From Seohaeicola saemankumensis (GTDB lineage Bacteria; Pseudomonadota; Alphaproteobacteria; Rhodobacterales; Rhodobacteraceae): DNA of 64,000 bases. Where the stretch lies: the NCBI RefSeq assembly GCF_021021435.1, contig NZ_JAINWI010000005.1:124001-188000 (forward strand), in the 5' to 3' direction. The translations under genes were made by a program, and so were the position numbers. Below are positions 24,712 through 35,872 of this stretch, in pieces. The notes under the pieces are model-generated. The model ran no database searches, was not told where the DNA came from, and worked only from the letters and a program-made list of their open reading frames with translations. Each line of letters begins with the position of its first letter. Position 1 is the stretch's first letter.

Positions 24712-25986
24712 CTATCCGTTGTCCTGCAGGATTGTTCCGGCCAGGTAAAGCGATCCGCAGATCAATACGCGGGCTTGCGGGTCTTTGTCTGCGATCTGGG
24801 CGAGCGCCTCTGATACGGATTCTGCGATGACCGAATCTATTCCGGCCCTCTGCGCGGCCTGTGCCGTGTCTTCTGCTGGCAAGGTCGCCAAAGTATCGGG
24901 AATGCTGACCGCATGCAGGCTGGAGACCTGACCGGACAGGGGGCGCAGATAGCCGTCGATATCCTTCGTGTTCAGCATCCCGCAGATCAGATGCGTGGGA
25001 CGCGCCGGCAAGGTCGCCAGATGCGCGCCGATGGCCTGACCGGCGGCAGGGTTGTGCCCGCCATCCAGCCACAGCTCGATTCCGGGGGCTTGATCCACCA
25101 GCGGGCCGTGGCGCAAGCGTTGCATCCGTGCAGGCCAGTAGGCGCGCGTCACTGCGGCCTCATGGGTGGTATCTGGTTGCTGCAAATGGCGCAGGGCCGC
25201 CAAGGCCGCGCCTGCGTTCTGGATCTGATGCGCGCCGGGCAGGTTGGGCAAGGGCAGATCCAGCAGGCCGTTTTCATCCTGGAATATCAGCCGGTCCCGT
25301 TCCCGCGTCACATGCCAGTGCTGGCCGTGGATCAGCAAAGGTGCACCAATTCGCGCAGCCGCCTGTTCGATCGCATCCAGCCCTTCATCGGATTGCGGAC
25401 CGACGACACAAGGCACGCCGCGCTTGAGGATACCAGCTTTCTCGCCTGCAATCTTGGCGACCGTGTCGCCCAGATATTGCTCATGATCCAAGGAAACTGG
25501 CGTGATGATGCATAATTCAGGCTTTGCGATCACATTTGTTGCGTCCAACCGCCCGCCAAGGCCGACCTCCAGCAAGGTAAAATCGGCAGGAGTTCTGGCA
25601 AAGGCAAGCAGGGCCGCGCAGGTCGTGATCTCGAAATAGGTGATATTCTCACCCTGATTGGCGTCATAGCATTCAGCCAACATATCGGTCAGATGCTGCT
25701 CCGAGATCAACGCGCCCGCCAGCCTGATCCTTTCGTGAAATCGCGCCAGATGCGGCGAGGTATAGGCATGTACAGAATGACCGGCCGCTTCCAGCCCCGC
25801 ACGGATCATCGCTTGCGTGCTGCCCTTGCCATTGGTGCCTGCAATATGGATCACGGGCGGCAATTTGTCCTGCGGGTTGTCCAACGCCGCCAGCAATCGC
25901 CAGACACGATCCAGCGTCAGGTCGATAATCTTCGGGTGAAGCGCCATCATCCTCTCGAGGATGAGGTCCGAGCCGCGCGCTGTCAT
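24712..25986 (-). CDS. folC: bifunctional folylpolyglutamate / dihydrofolate synthase
   Basis: A 424-residue FolC, which adds glutamate to dihydropteroate and to folates. The Mur-ligase type ATP loop is HIAGTNGKGSTQAM, the metal/omega loop region is YTSPHLARFHERIRLAG, the second domain signature LLEVGLGGRLDATNVI, and the C-terminal domain contains LWLDGGHNPAAGQAIG. The start at ATG 25986 is preferred to the in-frame start at 26055, which lies inside accD. It begins 7 bp after accD, the conserved accD-folC arrangement of proteobacteria. Confidence 0.95.
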   Translation of the reverse strand: MTARGSDLILERMMALHPKIIDLTLDRVWRLLAALDNPQDKLPPVIHIAGTNGKGSTQAMIRAGLEAAGHSVHAYTSPHLARFHERIRLAGALISEQHLTDMLAECYDANQGENITYFEITTCAALLAFARTPADFTLLEVGLGGRLDATNVIAKPELCIITPVSLDHEQYLGDTVAKIAGEKAGILKRGVPCVVGPQSDEGLDAIEQAAARIGAPLLIHGQHWHVTRERDRLIFQDENGLLDLPLPNLPGAHQIQNAGAALAALRHLQQPDTTHEAAVTRAYWPARMQRLRHGPLVDQAPGIELWLDGGHNPAAGQAIGAHLATLPARPTHLICGMLNTKDIDGYLRPLSGQVSSLHAVSIPDTLATLPAEDTAQAAQRAGIDSVIAESVSEALAQIADKDPQARVLICGSLYLAGTILQDNG

Positions 25987-25993
25987 GGACGGA

Positions 25994-26914
25994 TCAGGTC
26001 TTGGTGTCGGGGGTGGTGGTTGCGGCTTCCGCGACAGGGGCGGGCAGATCGCCACGCACAGCGGGACTTTGGCGCATCAACATCCGGATGATGGTAATCA
26101 ACTCCTCGCGCAGCTTGGTACGCGGGGTAACGCGGTCCAGCATGCCGTGATCAAGCAAATACTCGGCCCGCTGGAATCCTTCGGGGAGTTTCTCGCGGAT
26201 GGTCTGTTCGATCACGCGCGGACCGGCAAAGCAGATCAGCGCGCCGGGTTCGGCGATTTGGACGTCCCCCAGCATTGCATAGGACGCGGTCACGCCGCCC
26301 GTGGTCGGATGGGTCAGCACCACGATATAGGGCAGCCCTGCCTCTTTCAGCATCTGGATCGCCACGGTCGAGCGGGGCATCTGCATCAGTGACAGGATAC
26401 CCTCCTGCATGCGCGCACCGCCAGCCGCCGAAAACAGGACCAACGGCCGCTTCAGTTTCACGGCTTCCTCGGCAGCAGCGATGATCGCGTTGCCGACATA
26501 CATGCCCATGGAGCCGCCCATAAAGCTGAAATCCTGTGCGGCAGCGACGATGGGCGTGCGCCCGATCTCGCCAGAGGCCACAAGCATCGCATCGCGTTCG
26601 CCTGTGGCCTTCTGCGCGGCTTTCATGCGTTCGGGATATTTTTTCTGGTCGCGGAATTGCAGCGGATCGGGCAAGGTTTCCGGAACGGCGATCTCGGCAA
26701 AAATGCCGCCGTCGAACAGAGCCGCAAAGCGGGCGCGCGGTGTGATCGACATATGATGACCACAGGATGTGCAGACATTCTGGTTGTCGCTGAGTTCACG
26801 GTGAAACAGCATCGTCCCGCAGGCTTCGCATTTCGTCCAGAGGTTTTCAGGCACCTCACGGCGCGAGAAGATCGAGTTGATCCGCGGGCGGACGTAATTG
26901 GTGATCCAGTTCAT
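25994..26914 (-). CDS. accD: acetyl-CoA carboxylase carboxyltransferase subunit beta
   Basis: A 306-residue AccD, the beta subunit of the carboxyltransferase that makes malonyl-CoA for fatty acid synthesis. The N-terminal zinc ribbon is intact ([10 protein letters not shown] ... [10 protein letters not shown]), followed by the crotonase-like core ([64 protein letters not shown]). It pairs with AccA, encoded at 62.2 kb. It is followed by folC at 7 bp and preceded by the CPBP genes on the same strand after an 82-bp gap. Confidence 0.97.
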   Translation of the reverse strand: MNWITNYVRPRINSIFSRREVPENLWTKCEACGTMLFHRELSDNQNVCTSCGHHMSITPRARFAALFDGGIFAEIAVPETLPDPLQFRDQKKYPERMKAAQKATGERDAMLVASGEIGRTPIVAAAQDFSFMGGSMGMYVGNAIIAAAEEAVKLKRPLVLFSAAGGARMQEGILSLMQMPRSTVAIQMLKEAGLPYIVVLTHPTTGGVTASYAMLGDVQIAEPGALICFAGPRVIEQTIREKLPEGFQRAEYLLDHGMLDRVTPRTKLREELITIIRMLMRQSPAVRGDLPAPVAEAATTTPDTKT

Positions 26915-26996
26915 GGGCTGCGGGCCTTTTCCGGGGTCGTGTGTCTGTCAGGACAATTTCTGAAGTCGAGTTAAGCCTTCGGGCGGCAAATTGCAA

Positions 26997-27935
26997 TCAG
27001 CGGCGCATGGCGATCCGTGCCCCGACCCAAAGAATGCCTATACCGACCAGTTCCAGCAGGAAAGAGCTGTGAATCAGATCGCCGGGATAGAAACTGTCCG
27101 GCTCTGACAGGTAGTCGGGCGGCAATAGATGATCCAATGTCTGATCTGTGGGAAACAGGAACAGCGACAGGCCCGAATCCAGACCGCCTGCATCTCCGTA
27201 AAGCAGAAACGCCAAGGCGTTATTCACCAGATGAAAGGCAATTGCGGGGCCTAGTGTTCCGCTGCGCGCTGTCAGATCGGCTGCGGCCAATCCGAACAGA
27301 AAGGACCAGATCACATATTGCGCTGCCTCGGTCGGCGGGCTGGATGGTGAATAATGGGCCAGAGCGAACAGCAGGCTGGGCACCACCATCCACACCCATG
27401 TCTGGTTGAACCGCGCGGCGAGTTGTTGCTGGATATAGCCGCGATAGAACAGCTCTTCCGCGCCGGTCTGGATCAGCAACGCCCCCAGCGCCAAGGGCAA
27501 AAGGGCAAGCCATTGCGACCATGGCCGCATATCGGCTTGTTCGAGCATCTCCAGATCGGGGGGTAGAAACTCAATCACCAGAACCAGTGCGCCAAGAAGC
27601 AGGCTAACGCGCAGTAATTGGCGCAGGGTCAGGTCTGGTGGGCCGATCAGGCTGGCAAAACCGCGCCCGTGCAAGCGGCGGCTGACTATCACGACCGCAA
27701 GACCCAGAATGGCGAAACTGCTCAATTGGATCAGCAGCCCGCGCGGCGTTGTTCCGCCAAGTACCTCATCAGGGGGGGCAAGCGGGACCAGCATCAGGAA
27801 CGGCTCCATCAGATGGACCGAGGCCTGAAAGACAGCTTCGATCACCAATGTGCCGATCAGCAGCAGCCGCAGATCCGACACCGCGCGGGCCGGTTCGACA
27901 AAGCGCGCATGTGCGGCATAGGCTGGGCGCGCCAT
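26997..27935 (-). CDS. CPBP family intramembrane metalloprotease, copy 1
   Basis: A 312-residue multi-pass membrane protein of the CPBP (CAAX protease / bacteriocin-processing) family. The active-site motifs are EEXXXR in TGAEELFYRGYIQQQL, FxxxH in LLFALAHYSP and HxxxN in IAFHLVNNALAF, so it should be active. It is a clear paralogue of the gene directly upstream; both share EE-x-x-x-RGYIQQQLAARF and the cytoplasmic start A-H-A-x-F-x-x-PARA. The start codon overlaps the upstream stop by one base (TGATG). Substrate unknown. Confidence 0.9.
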   Translation of the reverse strand: MARPAYAAHARFVEPARAVSDLRLLLIGTLVIEAVFQASVHLMEPFLMLVPLAPPDEVLGGTTPRGLLIQLSSFAILGLAVVIVSRRLHGRGFASLIGPPDLTLRQLLRVSLLLGALVLVIEFLPPDLEMLEQADMRPWSQWLALLPLALGALLIQTGAEELFYRGYIQQQLAARFNQTWVWMVVPSLLFALAHYSPSSPPTEAAQYVIWSFLFGLAAADLTARSGTLGPAIAFHLVNNALAFLLYGDAGGLDSGLSLFLFPTDQTLDHLLPPDYLSEPDSFYPGDLIHSSFLLELVGIGILWVGARIAMRR

Positions 27936-28822
27936 CAGCGTCGGATCGCAAGACGGGCTGCAAGCCAGCCGACAAAAATGACCATCGCATCAATCAGCAA
28001 ATAGGGGCGCATCGCTTGCGGGTCGGCCATATCCACTTGCAGACGAAAAAGCGCAAGCCCGGACAGGCTGCCATCTGCCGACAGGATCAGCAGCGCGCTT
28101 GTGTTGGACATGAAATGCAGCGCAATCGCGGGGCCAAGCGTACCCGCCCGCGCCGTGAGGTCAGCAGCGATCAGGGCAAACCCTCCGGCCCAGAGCATGA
28201 TAAGAACGCCATTCGCACCCGTTTCGGGGCGATAGTGCAACAGCCCGAAAAGGACCGATGGCGCAATCAACCAGATCAGCGGGCTGCGAAAACGTGCGGC
28301 GAGTTGTTGCTGGATATAGCCGCGAAACAGAATTTCCTCGGCAGATGTTTGCACCAGCACCGCCCCCAGAGAGATCGGCAGCAGCAAAATCCATGTCAGC
28401 GGCGCGACGCCGCCCACGACAGGATCTGTATATCCCCAAGGGGGCAGGATGATGATTGCGGCACCGAGTGCTATCAGCACAGCTAGTGTCGCACCGAACT
28501 GGCGCAACAACTCAGGGATCGGGCCCAGCAGGGTTAACGGGCTGCGCTTGTGTAATTGCGCGGTGACCATCGCCACCGCCAGTATAATGATCCCAAAACT
28601 GTAGAGTAGCACAAGAACGCCGGCCTGTGTGCTGCCCGCGCCCTCCAGCCGCGTGATGTCACGATGGACGGCATTTCCTGCCAGCGACACGACAGCAGAC
28701 CGCAGCAACGCGGTCAGACCAAGGATGATCACGCCAATCAGGACAAGCCCCGCCAGCAATCGCCAGACCTGCGCGGTGGCGCGGGCCGGTGCGATAAACG
28801 CGGCATGGGCGTCATAGGGCAT
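27935..28822 (-). CDS. CPBP family intramembrane metalloprotease, copy 2
   Basis: A 295-residue paralogue of the downstream gene with the same CPBP motifs: SAEEILFRGYIQQQLAARF, VLFGLLHYRPE and ALHFMSNTSAL. I place the start at the ATG at 28822 (AGGTC seven bases before), because this aligns with the start of the sister protein; in-frame starts at 28837 and 28840 are possible. It is coupled to copy 1 by TGATG. The tandem pair probably arose by duplication and has diverged considerably, which suggests separate substrates or a heteromeric complex. Confidence 0.88.
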   Translation of the reverse strand: MPYDAHAAFIAPARATAQVWRLLAGLVLIGVIILGLTALLRSAVVSLAGNAVHRDITRLEGAGSTQAGVLVLLYSFGIIILAVAMVTAQLHKRSPLTLLGPIPELLRQFGATLAVLIALGAAIIILPPWGYTDPVVGGVAPLTWILLLPISLGAVLVQTSAEEILFRGYIQQQLAARFRSPLIWLIAPSVLFGLLHYRPETGANGVLIMLWAGGFALIAADLTARAGTLGPAIALHFMSNTSALLILSADGSLSGLALFRLQVDMADPQAMRPYLLIDAMVIFVGWLAARLAIRR

Positions 28823-28900
28823 AGAGCGGACCTGCATCACGGGATACGTGCAGGAACCTAGCGCGCGTCATGCCGGTAGAACAGGGGCAATGCAGCGGTC

Positions 28901-29884
28901 TCAGGCTGGACGGGACGAGGCGATCCGCAAAACATCCAGATAATTCCGCCCGATCTGCATCTTCTGCGTATGCCCGCGGTCGACCAAAAGCGCATGCAGC
29001 TTGGGCAGGTTGCGGGCTGGAACATGCATCACCAGATGATGTTCGAGGTGGTAATTCACCCAATAGGGGGCCACCAGAAGGCGCATCAGTGGCCCTGCAT
29101 AGGTGGTGCGGGTGTTGCGCAACGGATCATCCACCGCTTCGACAGCGCCGTGTTCCGCGATGTTGCGGATACGCAGCACAAGCTGGAACCATGTCAGCAA
29201 GGGCAACACCCAGAAGGCCAGCCACCACCACCACGCACCCACCGCCCACATCAGCGCGAAAAGCACAGCGTTGGCAATCAGCGCGCGGCCGATAACGGGG
29301 CCGGAAAACGCCTGCGCCAGTTCCTGCGCCCCAGGTTGCCCCTCAACCTCGCCCGCCATCTTGAGGGCGAACATGATCTGTTGACTGCGCTGTTTGATCC
29401 CCGTGCGTCCTGTGACGTCGCGCCACAGCTTTCGCCGCAAGGAGGCGCGGGTGGTGGGAAAGGGTTTGGACAGGACCAGATCAGGGTCCTCATCGGTCTG
29501 CGTGTGGCGGTGGTGTTTCAGATGATAGCGGCGGTATTCGGCCAGATCGGCCAGAATGGGCCGCCCGCACAGCCATTCGCCCGCAAACTCGTTCAACCTG
29601 CGCGATTTGAACAAAGCGTTATGTGCCGCCTCATGCATCAGGATCGCCAGACCCAACTGGCGCGACCCGATAATGACAACCGCCAGCACAAAGGTCAGGG
29701 GATTGGGCCAGAGCGCGAACAGCACCAATGCCAGCGCAATCGTGCCCCAGCAATGTGCGACCAGCCACCAGCCCCAAAGATCGGAGCGTTCGGCCAAGGC
29801 ACGGATTTCTGCAGTGCTGAAAAACGCCCGCCCCAGCGCCTGATGGCTCTGGTTGGCATCCGTCATGGTAGTGTCGGTCATCAT
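28901..29884 (-). CDS. fatty acid desaturase
   Basis: A 327-residue membrane di-iron desaturase/hydroxylase. All three histidine boxes are present: HEAAH within ILMHEAAHNALF, HxxHH in YHLKHHRHTQ, and HLEHH in VNYHLEHHLVMH, separated by hydrophobic helix pairs (LALVLFALW, AVGAWWWWLAFWVLPLL). The order and length fit front-type fatty acyl desaturases, but beta-carotene hydroxylase-like or alkane enzymes share the fold. GGGGAGGACGAG precedes the first ATG. The CPBP pair follows 78 bp later on the same strand. It is divergent from ilvD. Confidence 0.9.
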   Translation of the reverse strand: MMTDTTMTDANQSHQALGRAFFSTAEIRALAERSDLWGWWLVAHCWGTIALALVLFALWPNPLTFVLAVVIIGSRQLGLAILMHEAAHNALFKSRRLNEFAGEWLCGRPILADLAEYRRYHLKHHRHTQTDEDPDLVLSKPFPTTRASLRRKLWRDVTGRTGIKQRSQQIMFALKMAGEVEGQPGAQELAQAFSGPVIGRALIANAVLFALMWAVGAWWWWLAFWVLPLLTWFQLVLRIRNIAEHGAVEAVDDPLRNTRTTYAGPLMRLLVAPYWVNYHLEHHLVMHVPARNLPKLHALLVDRGHTQKMQIGRNYLDVLRIASSRPA

Positions 29885-30051
29885 CTCGTCCTCCCCTCCG
29901 CGATGCTTTGCCTAATTGTTCGTCCGCATGACCTTCCTGTCAACGCTGGCAACAGGCGCAAGCCTTGGTGACGCTGCGTGCTTCAATCGCACTTGTGCCG
30001 TGGCAGAGGCTTCTTTATTCCGAACCGGACAAAGTTACCGGGGAGGCCGCC

Positions 30052-31788
30052 ATGTCCAACACACCGCGCATCGACAAATCCAAACTGCCCAGCCGCTATG
30101 TGACCGAGGGGCCAGCGCGCGCGCCGCACCGCTCGTATCTGTATGCGATGGGTCTGAACGAAGAAGAAATCCATCAGCCGCTGGTCGGCGTGGCGACCTG
30201 CTGGAACGAGGCTGCACCTTGCAACATCGCGCTGAACCGTCAGGCACAGGCCGTGAAGATGGGCGTCAAGCAAGCCTTCGGCACCCCGCGCGAATTTACC
30301 ACGATCACCGTGACCGACGGCATCGCTATGGGGCATGAGGGCATGCGCTCGTCGCTGGCCAGCCGCGAGGCGATTGCTGATACCGTCGAACTGACCATGC
30401 GCGGCCATTGCTATGACGCGATCGTGGGGCTTGCCGGTTGCGACAAATCCCTTCCCGGCATGATGATGGCAATGGTGCGTCTGAACACGCCGTCCGTTTT
30501 CATCTATGGTGGGTCGATCCTGCCGGGCCGGTTGAACGGCAAGGACGTCACGGTGCAGGATGTGTTCGAAGCTGTGGGTCAGCATCAGGCCGGCAACATG
30601 TCGGATGCGGAGCTTGAGATATTGGAGCGCGTTGCTTGCCCCACATCAGGGGCCTGCGGCGGCCAGTTCACCGCCAATACCATGGCCTGTGTGTCGGAAG
30701 CCATCGGTCTGGCGCTGATGAACTCATCGGGCATGCCCGCGCCTTACGAAAGCCGCGACCAGTATGGCGAGGCGTCGGGCCGCGCTGTCATGAACCTGAT
30801 CGAGAAAAACATCCGGGCCCGCGATGTTGTCACGCTAAAATCGCTGGAAAACGCGGCCCGCGTTGTGGCCTGTACGGGTGGTTCCACCAATGCCGGCTTG
30901 CACCTGCCGGCCATCGCGCATGAGGCAGGGATCGACTTTTTTCTTGATGATGTCTGCGAGATCTTCCGCGACACGCCCTATTTCGTGAATCTCAAGCCCG
31001 GCGGCGATTATGTTGCCAAGGATCTCTACGAAGCGGGCGGCGTGCCGGTTGTGATGAAGGAACTGCGCAAGGCCGGTCTGATCCACGAGGATTGCATCAC
31101 CGCCAGCGGCAAAAGCATCGGCGAAGAACTGGATATGATCACCCGCGAGGCGGATGGCAAGGTCATTCACACAGTCGCCAACCCCATCACCAAGACGGGC
31201 GGTGTTGTTGGTCTCAAGGGCAATCTGGCCCCCACCGGTGCTATCGTGAAAGTCGCTGGCATGTCCGAGGACCAGCAGGTCTTCACCGGTCCCGCCCGCG
31301 TGTTTGAATGTGAGGAAGACGCCTTCGCGGCTGTGCAGAAGCGCGAATACAAAGAAGGCGAGGTTCTCGTCATCCGCAACGAAGGCCCTGCAGGTGGCCC
31401 CGGTATGCGCGAGATGCTGGCAACCACGGCAGCCCTCTCCGGTCAGGGTATGGGCAAAAAAGTGGCCTTGATCACCGATGGCCGTTTCTCGGGCGCGACA
31501 CGCGGCTTTTGCGTGGGTCACGTCGGCCCCGAGGCTGCACATGGCGGCCCGATAGCCTTGCTGAAAGACGGCGACATGATCACGCTCAACGCCATCAAGG
31601 GCGAGATCAGCGTGGCGCTGACAGATGCCGAGCTTGAGGCGCGCAAAGCCGACTGGAAAGGTCCGCGCAACACGATCTATGCCAGCGGCGCGCTGTGGAA
31701 ATACGCCCAGCAGGTTGGCGAGACCTATAAGGGCGCTGTCACCCATCCGGGCGGCAAGGCCGAAAAACATATTTACATGGATCTGTGA
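30052..31788 (+). CDS. ilvD: dihydroxy-acid dehydratase
   Basis: A 578-residue IlvD that dehydrates 2,3-dihydroxy-isovalerate and its homologue in branched-chain amino acid synthesis. Iron-sulfur cysteines are seen in [23 protein letters not shown] and [18 protein letters not shown]; further family blocks are [17 protein letters not shown] and the C-terminal [21 protein letters not shown]. The start at ATG 30052 follows GGGGAGG; an in-frame start at 29965 is unlikely. A small lipoprotein gene begins just after the stop. Confidence 0.97.
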   Translation: MSNTPRIDKSKLPSRYVTEGPARAPHRSYLYAMGLNEEEIHQPLVGVATCWNEAAPCNIALNRQAQAVKMGVKQAFGTPREFTTITVTDGIAMGHEGMRSSLASREAIADTVELTMRGHCYDAIVGLAGCDKSLPGMMMAMVRLNTPSVFIYGGSILPGRLNGKDVTVQDVFEAVGQHQAGNMSDAELEILERVACPTSGACGGQFTANTMACVSEAIGLALMNSSGMPAPYESRDQYGEASGRAVMNLIEKNIRARDVVTLKSLENAARVVACTGGSTNAGLHLPAIAHEAGIDFFLDDVCEIFRDTPYFVNLKPGGDYVAKDLYEAGGVPVVMKELRKAGLIHEDCITASGKSIGEELDMITREADGKVIHTVANPITKTGGVVGLKGNLAPTGAIVKVAGMSEDQQVFTGPARVFECEEDAFAAVQKREYKEGEVLVIRNEGPAGGPGMREMLATTAALSGQGMGKKVALITDGRFSGATRGFCVGHVGPEAAHGGPIALLKDGDMITLNAIKGEISVALTDAELEARKADWKGPRNTIYASGALWKYAQQVGETYKGAVTHPGGKAEKHIYMDL

Positions 31789-31801
31789 TATAGTCGCGCG
31801 A

Positions 31802-32410
31802 TTGCCCATAAGGGCGGGTCTCGCCCTTTGCGTAGTTTTTGTCTTGTCGGGGTGTCTTGCCCCGACAGGCGGGCCATCGGGCACGCCTGCGCTGCGTCAG
31901 GCGGTATTGGCGGACGGCGCTGTCGTGGTCAGGCCACCTGCGGGCTATTGCATCGACCCGAACAGCCTGAGCAACCAGTCCGGCGGCGGTTTTGCCCTGA
32001 TCGGCAGTTGTGCCAGCCTGACGGGCGATACCTCCGGTGTTTTTGTGGAGCCTGCTATCATCACACTATCGGTCTCGCTTGCGGAGGACGGTGCAACCAG
32101 CATGGATAGCGCGGCGTTCCAGACCGCGCTGGGCCGTGGCCGGATCCTGAACGCCATCAGCCGCGATGACCTGAACCTGTTACAGGTAGAAGGCGGCGCA
32201 CGAGTGCCACCAAGTGCCGATAAAAGGCATTGGCGCGGCCTGATGCCTCTGAACGGGCATGTGCTGGGTCTTGCACTTTATGGCGCGAAAGACAGCGCAA
32301 TGGTGGCGGATCAGGGCATGCAATTGATGATCACGCTGGCTGAAACGATCAAACGCGACAGTCCGGCGGCTGGAGCGGTTGCAACCCCCGCGGCGAATGC
32401 GTCAGAGTAG
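31802..32410 (+). CDS. hypothetical lipoprotein with probable TTG start
   Basis: About 202 residues. The protein begins with a clear lipoprotein signal (PIRAGLALCVVFVLSGCLAPTG, lipobox LSGC). The reading frame extends back inside ilvD, but the signal peptide must begin near 31802, where the only plausible codon is TTG; the ribosome-binding site there is weak. The mature part (RPPAGYCIDPNSLSNQSGGGFALIGSCASLTG, then LLQVEGGARVPPS and WRGLMPLNGHVLGLALYGAKD) occurs, as I recall, in other Rhodobacteraceae, without known function. It sits 13 bp after ilvD and may depend on its transcription. Confidence 0.75.
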   Translation: MPIRAGLALCVVFVLSGCLAPTGGPSGTPALRQAVLADGAVVVRPPAGYCIDPNSLSNQSGGGFALIGSCASLTGDTSGVFVEPAIITLSVSLAEDGATSMDSAAFQTALGRGRILNAISRDDLNLLQVEGGARVPPSADKRHWRGLMPLNGHVLGLALYGAKDSAMVADQGMQLMITLAETIKRDSPAAGAVATPAANASE

Positions 32411-32526
32411 GTGCACGAGGAGGGTTTCCAGAATTGCATCAATGTGCTGCCGTGTTAAGTATTGTTTTTCGAGCATATGGTAGCGATACCTCCAGCCGCA
32501 GTCTCTAGGATAGGCAGATCAGGTTA

Positions 32527-33300
32527 ATGACCGGACTTGGCAGCAAGTTTTTTCAGTCCTTGTTTTTTGCGCGCAATCGCAAGCGCTGGGCGAATGCTGC
32601 GCGTGTCGCCGATCAAACCGATCTGGCCGAACTGCGCCAGCAACGACTGCGCGCGCGGCAGTTACGGCGGCATCTTGATGATCTGATCCACGTCGCGGAA
32701 AGCCGGCTGGCGCTGCCGATGATCGGGTCTACCGCTTTTCGCAGGCCACATGGTTCGGATTGGGGTTGGCGGCCCGAATTGTGGCGCGGTCCCCTGCCGA
32801 TGCCGGGGCTTGCCTCGGTCCAGAATAAAAGCATGCTGGGCGACGAGGTCACGCTGTTCCACGATTGCGAGCGGTCCGAACTGACCCTGCGCCAGTTGCG
32901 CAACCGGCGCGAACAGGATCTGGCACCATTCGGATTGCGGATGGATGTGTTCCGTTTCGATGGCTCTTTCCTGTCGCTGGTGGTCGATTTGCCGCCTGAA
33001 GCCGTGGCAGGGCTCAAGCGTCGGCATCTGATCCGGATGAACACGATCGTCGAAATGGAAAAGCCGCTCGAGATTTTCGCGCGTCTGAATATCCGCCACG
33101 GCCCCAACACCGAACAGATCGTGCGCGAATTGCCTCTCCATGAAGAAGATATCATGGTGGAATTCGATCTGGCCTATTCCAACATGAACGAAAAGCGGGT
33201 TGAAAAAGCCTGGGTCGATCTGATTTTCGAAGGACCGGAAATGAATCAGGTGATCCTGCGCGACGTGACCTTCAGCCGCCGCCCGCGTGCCGAAATCTAG
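32527..33300 (+). CDS. DUF6478 family protein
   Basis: A 257-residue protein I identify with the DUF6478 family of Rhodobacteraceae. It has a basic, amphipathic N-terminus with likely coiled coil (LAELRQQRLRARQLRRHLDDLIHVAE), then a beta-rich part with GSDWGWRPELWRGPLP, VTLFHDCERSELTLRQLRNRR and LSLVVDLPPEAVAGL. No signal peptide. It is followed 23 bp later by another small conserved protein, and the pair probably work together. Function unknown. Confidence 0.8.
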   Translation: MTGLGSKFFQSLFFARNRKRWANAARVADQTDLAELRQQRLRARQLRRHLDDLIHVAESRLALPMIGSTAFRRPHGSDWGWRPELWRGPLPMPGLASVQNKSMLGDEVTLFHDCERSELTLRQLRNRREQDLAPFGLRMDVFRFDGSFLSLVVDLPPEAVAGLKRRHLIRMNTIVEMEKPLEIFARLNIRHGPNTEQIVRELPLHEEDIMVEFDLAYSNMNEKRVEKAWVDLIFEGPEMNQVILRDVTFSRRPRAEI

Positions 33301-33323
33301 AACTTGCAGCCAAGGATATCCCC

Positions 33324-33698
33324 GTGAGCGATCTGACCGTCACGAAAACCCGTCTGTTTCAAGGTGTCTGGGAAGGCATCGTCACCGGCACGGCGGCAGG
33401 TGTACGCCCGGCAATTGCCGTCACGCATCTTGAACAGTCGGTGCAGGGCGCGGAACTGGTCGAAACCCCGCAAAGCGCCGGTTGGCTGTTGCGCATCCCT
33501 GTCCCGCGCGAAGCGTTGAGCGACGGTTTGCACACCTTCCTCATTCGTGATGCCGAGGACGGCGAAACTCTGGGCAGCTTTGCAATCCTCGCCGGCGAGG
33601 TGCTGTCAGACGACATCCGCGCCGAGATGGATCTGCTGCGCGAGGAGTTGGACCTGCTCAAGCGTGCGTTTCGCCGCCATTGTCTGGATACGATGTAA
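33324..33698 (+). CDS. conserved hypothetical protein paired with DUF6478
   Basis: A 124-residue soluble protein I cannot place in a characterised family. The middle part is probably a beta-sandwich (GVWEGIVTG, AGVRPAIAVTHLEQ, GWLLRIPVPREALSDGLHTFLI), followed by a C-terminal acidic-basic helix (IRAEMDLLREELDLLKRAFRR) that could be a short coiled coil. It begins 23 bp after the DUF6478 gene in the same direction. The coiled-coil segments in both suggest that they bind each other; this is inference. Confidence 0.75.
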   Translation: MSDLTVTKTRLFQGVWEGIVTGTAAGVRPAIAVTHLEQSVQGAELVETPQSAGWLLRIPVPREALSDGLHTFLIRDAEDGETLGSFAILAGEVLSDDIRAEMDLLREELDLLKRAFRRHCLDTM

Positions 33699-33715
33699 AC
33701 CACTGGGGGTGCTGA

Positions 33716-35806
<2,091 letters not shown>

Positions 35807-35840
35807 TCCGCGCTTTGTGGCATAAATTGTCTAGGGTTCC

Positions 35841-35853
35841 GGGGCAGCGCCCC
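35841..35853. terminator. possible hairpin between convergent genes
   Basis: A short, strong stem (GGGGC-agc-GCCCC) sits midway between the convergent stops of fadH (35806) and the glutamine synthetase-like gene (35873). No T-run follows, so the terminator call is tentative. Confidence 0.35.
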
Positions 35854-35872
35854 AGTATACCAGAGCAACAAT

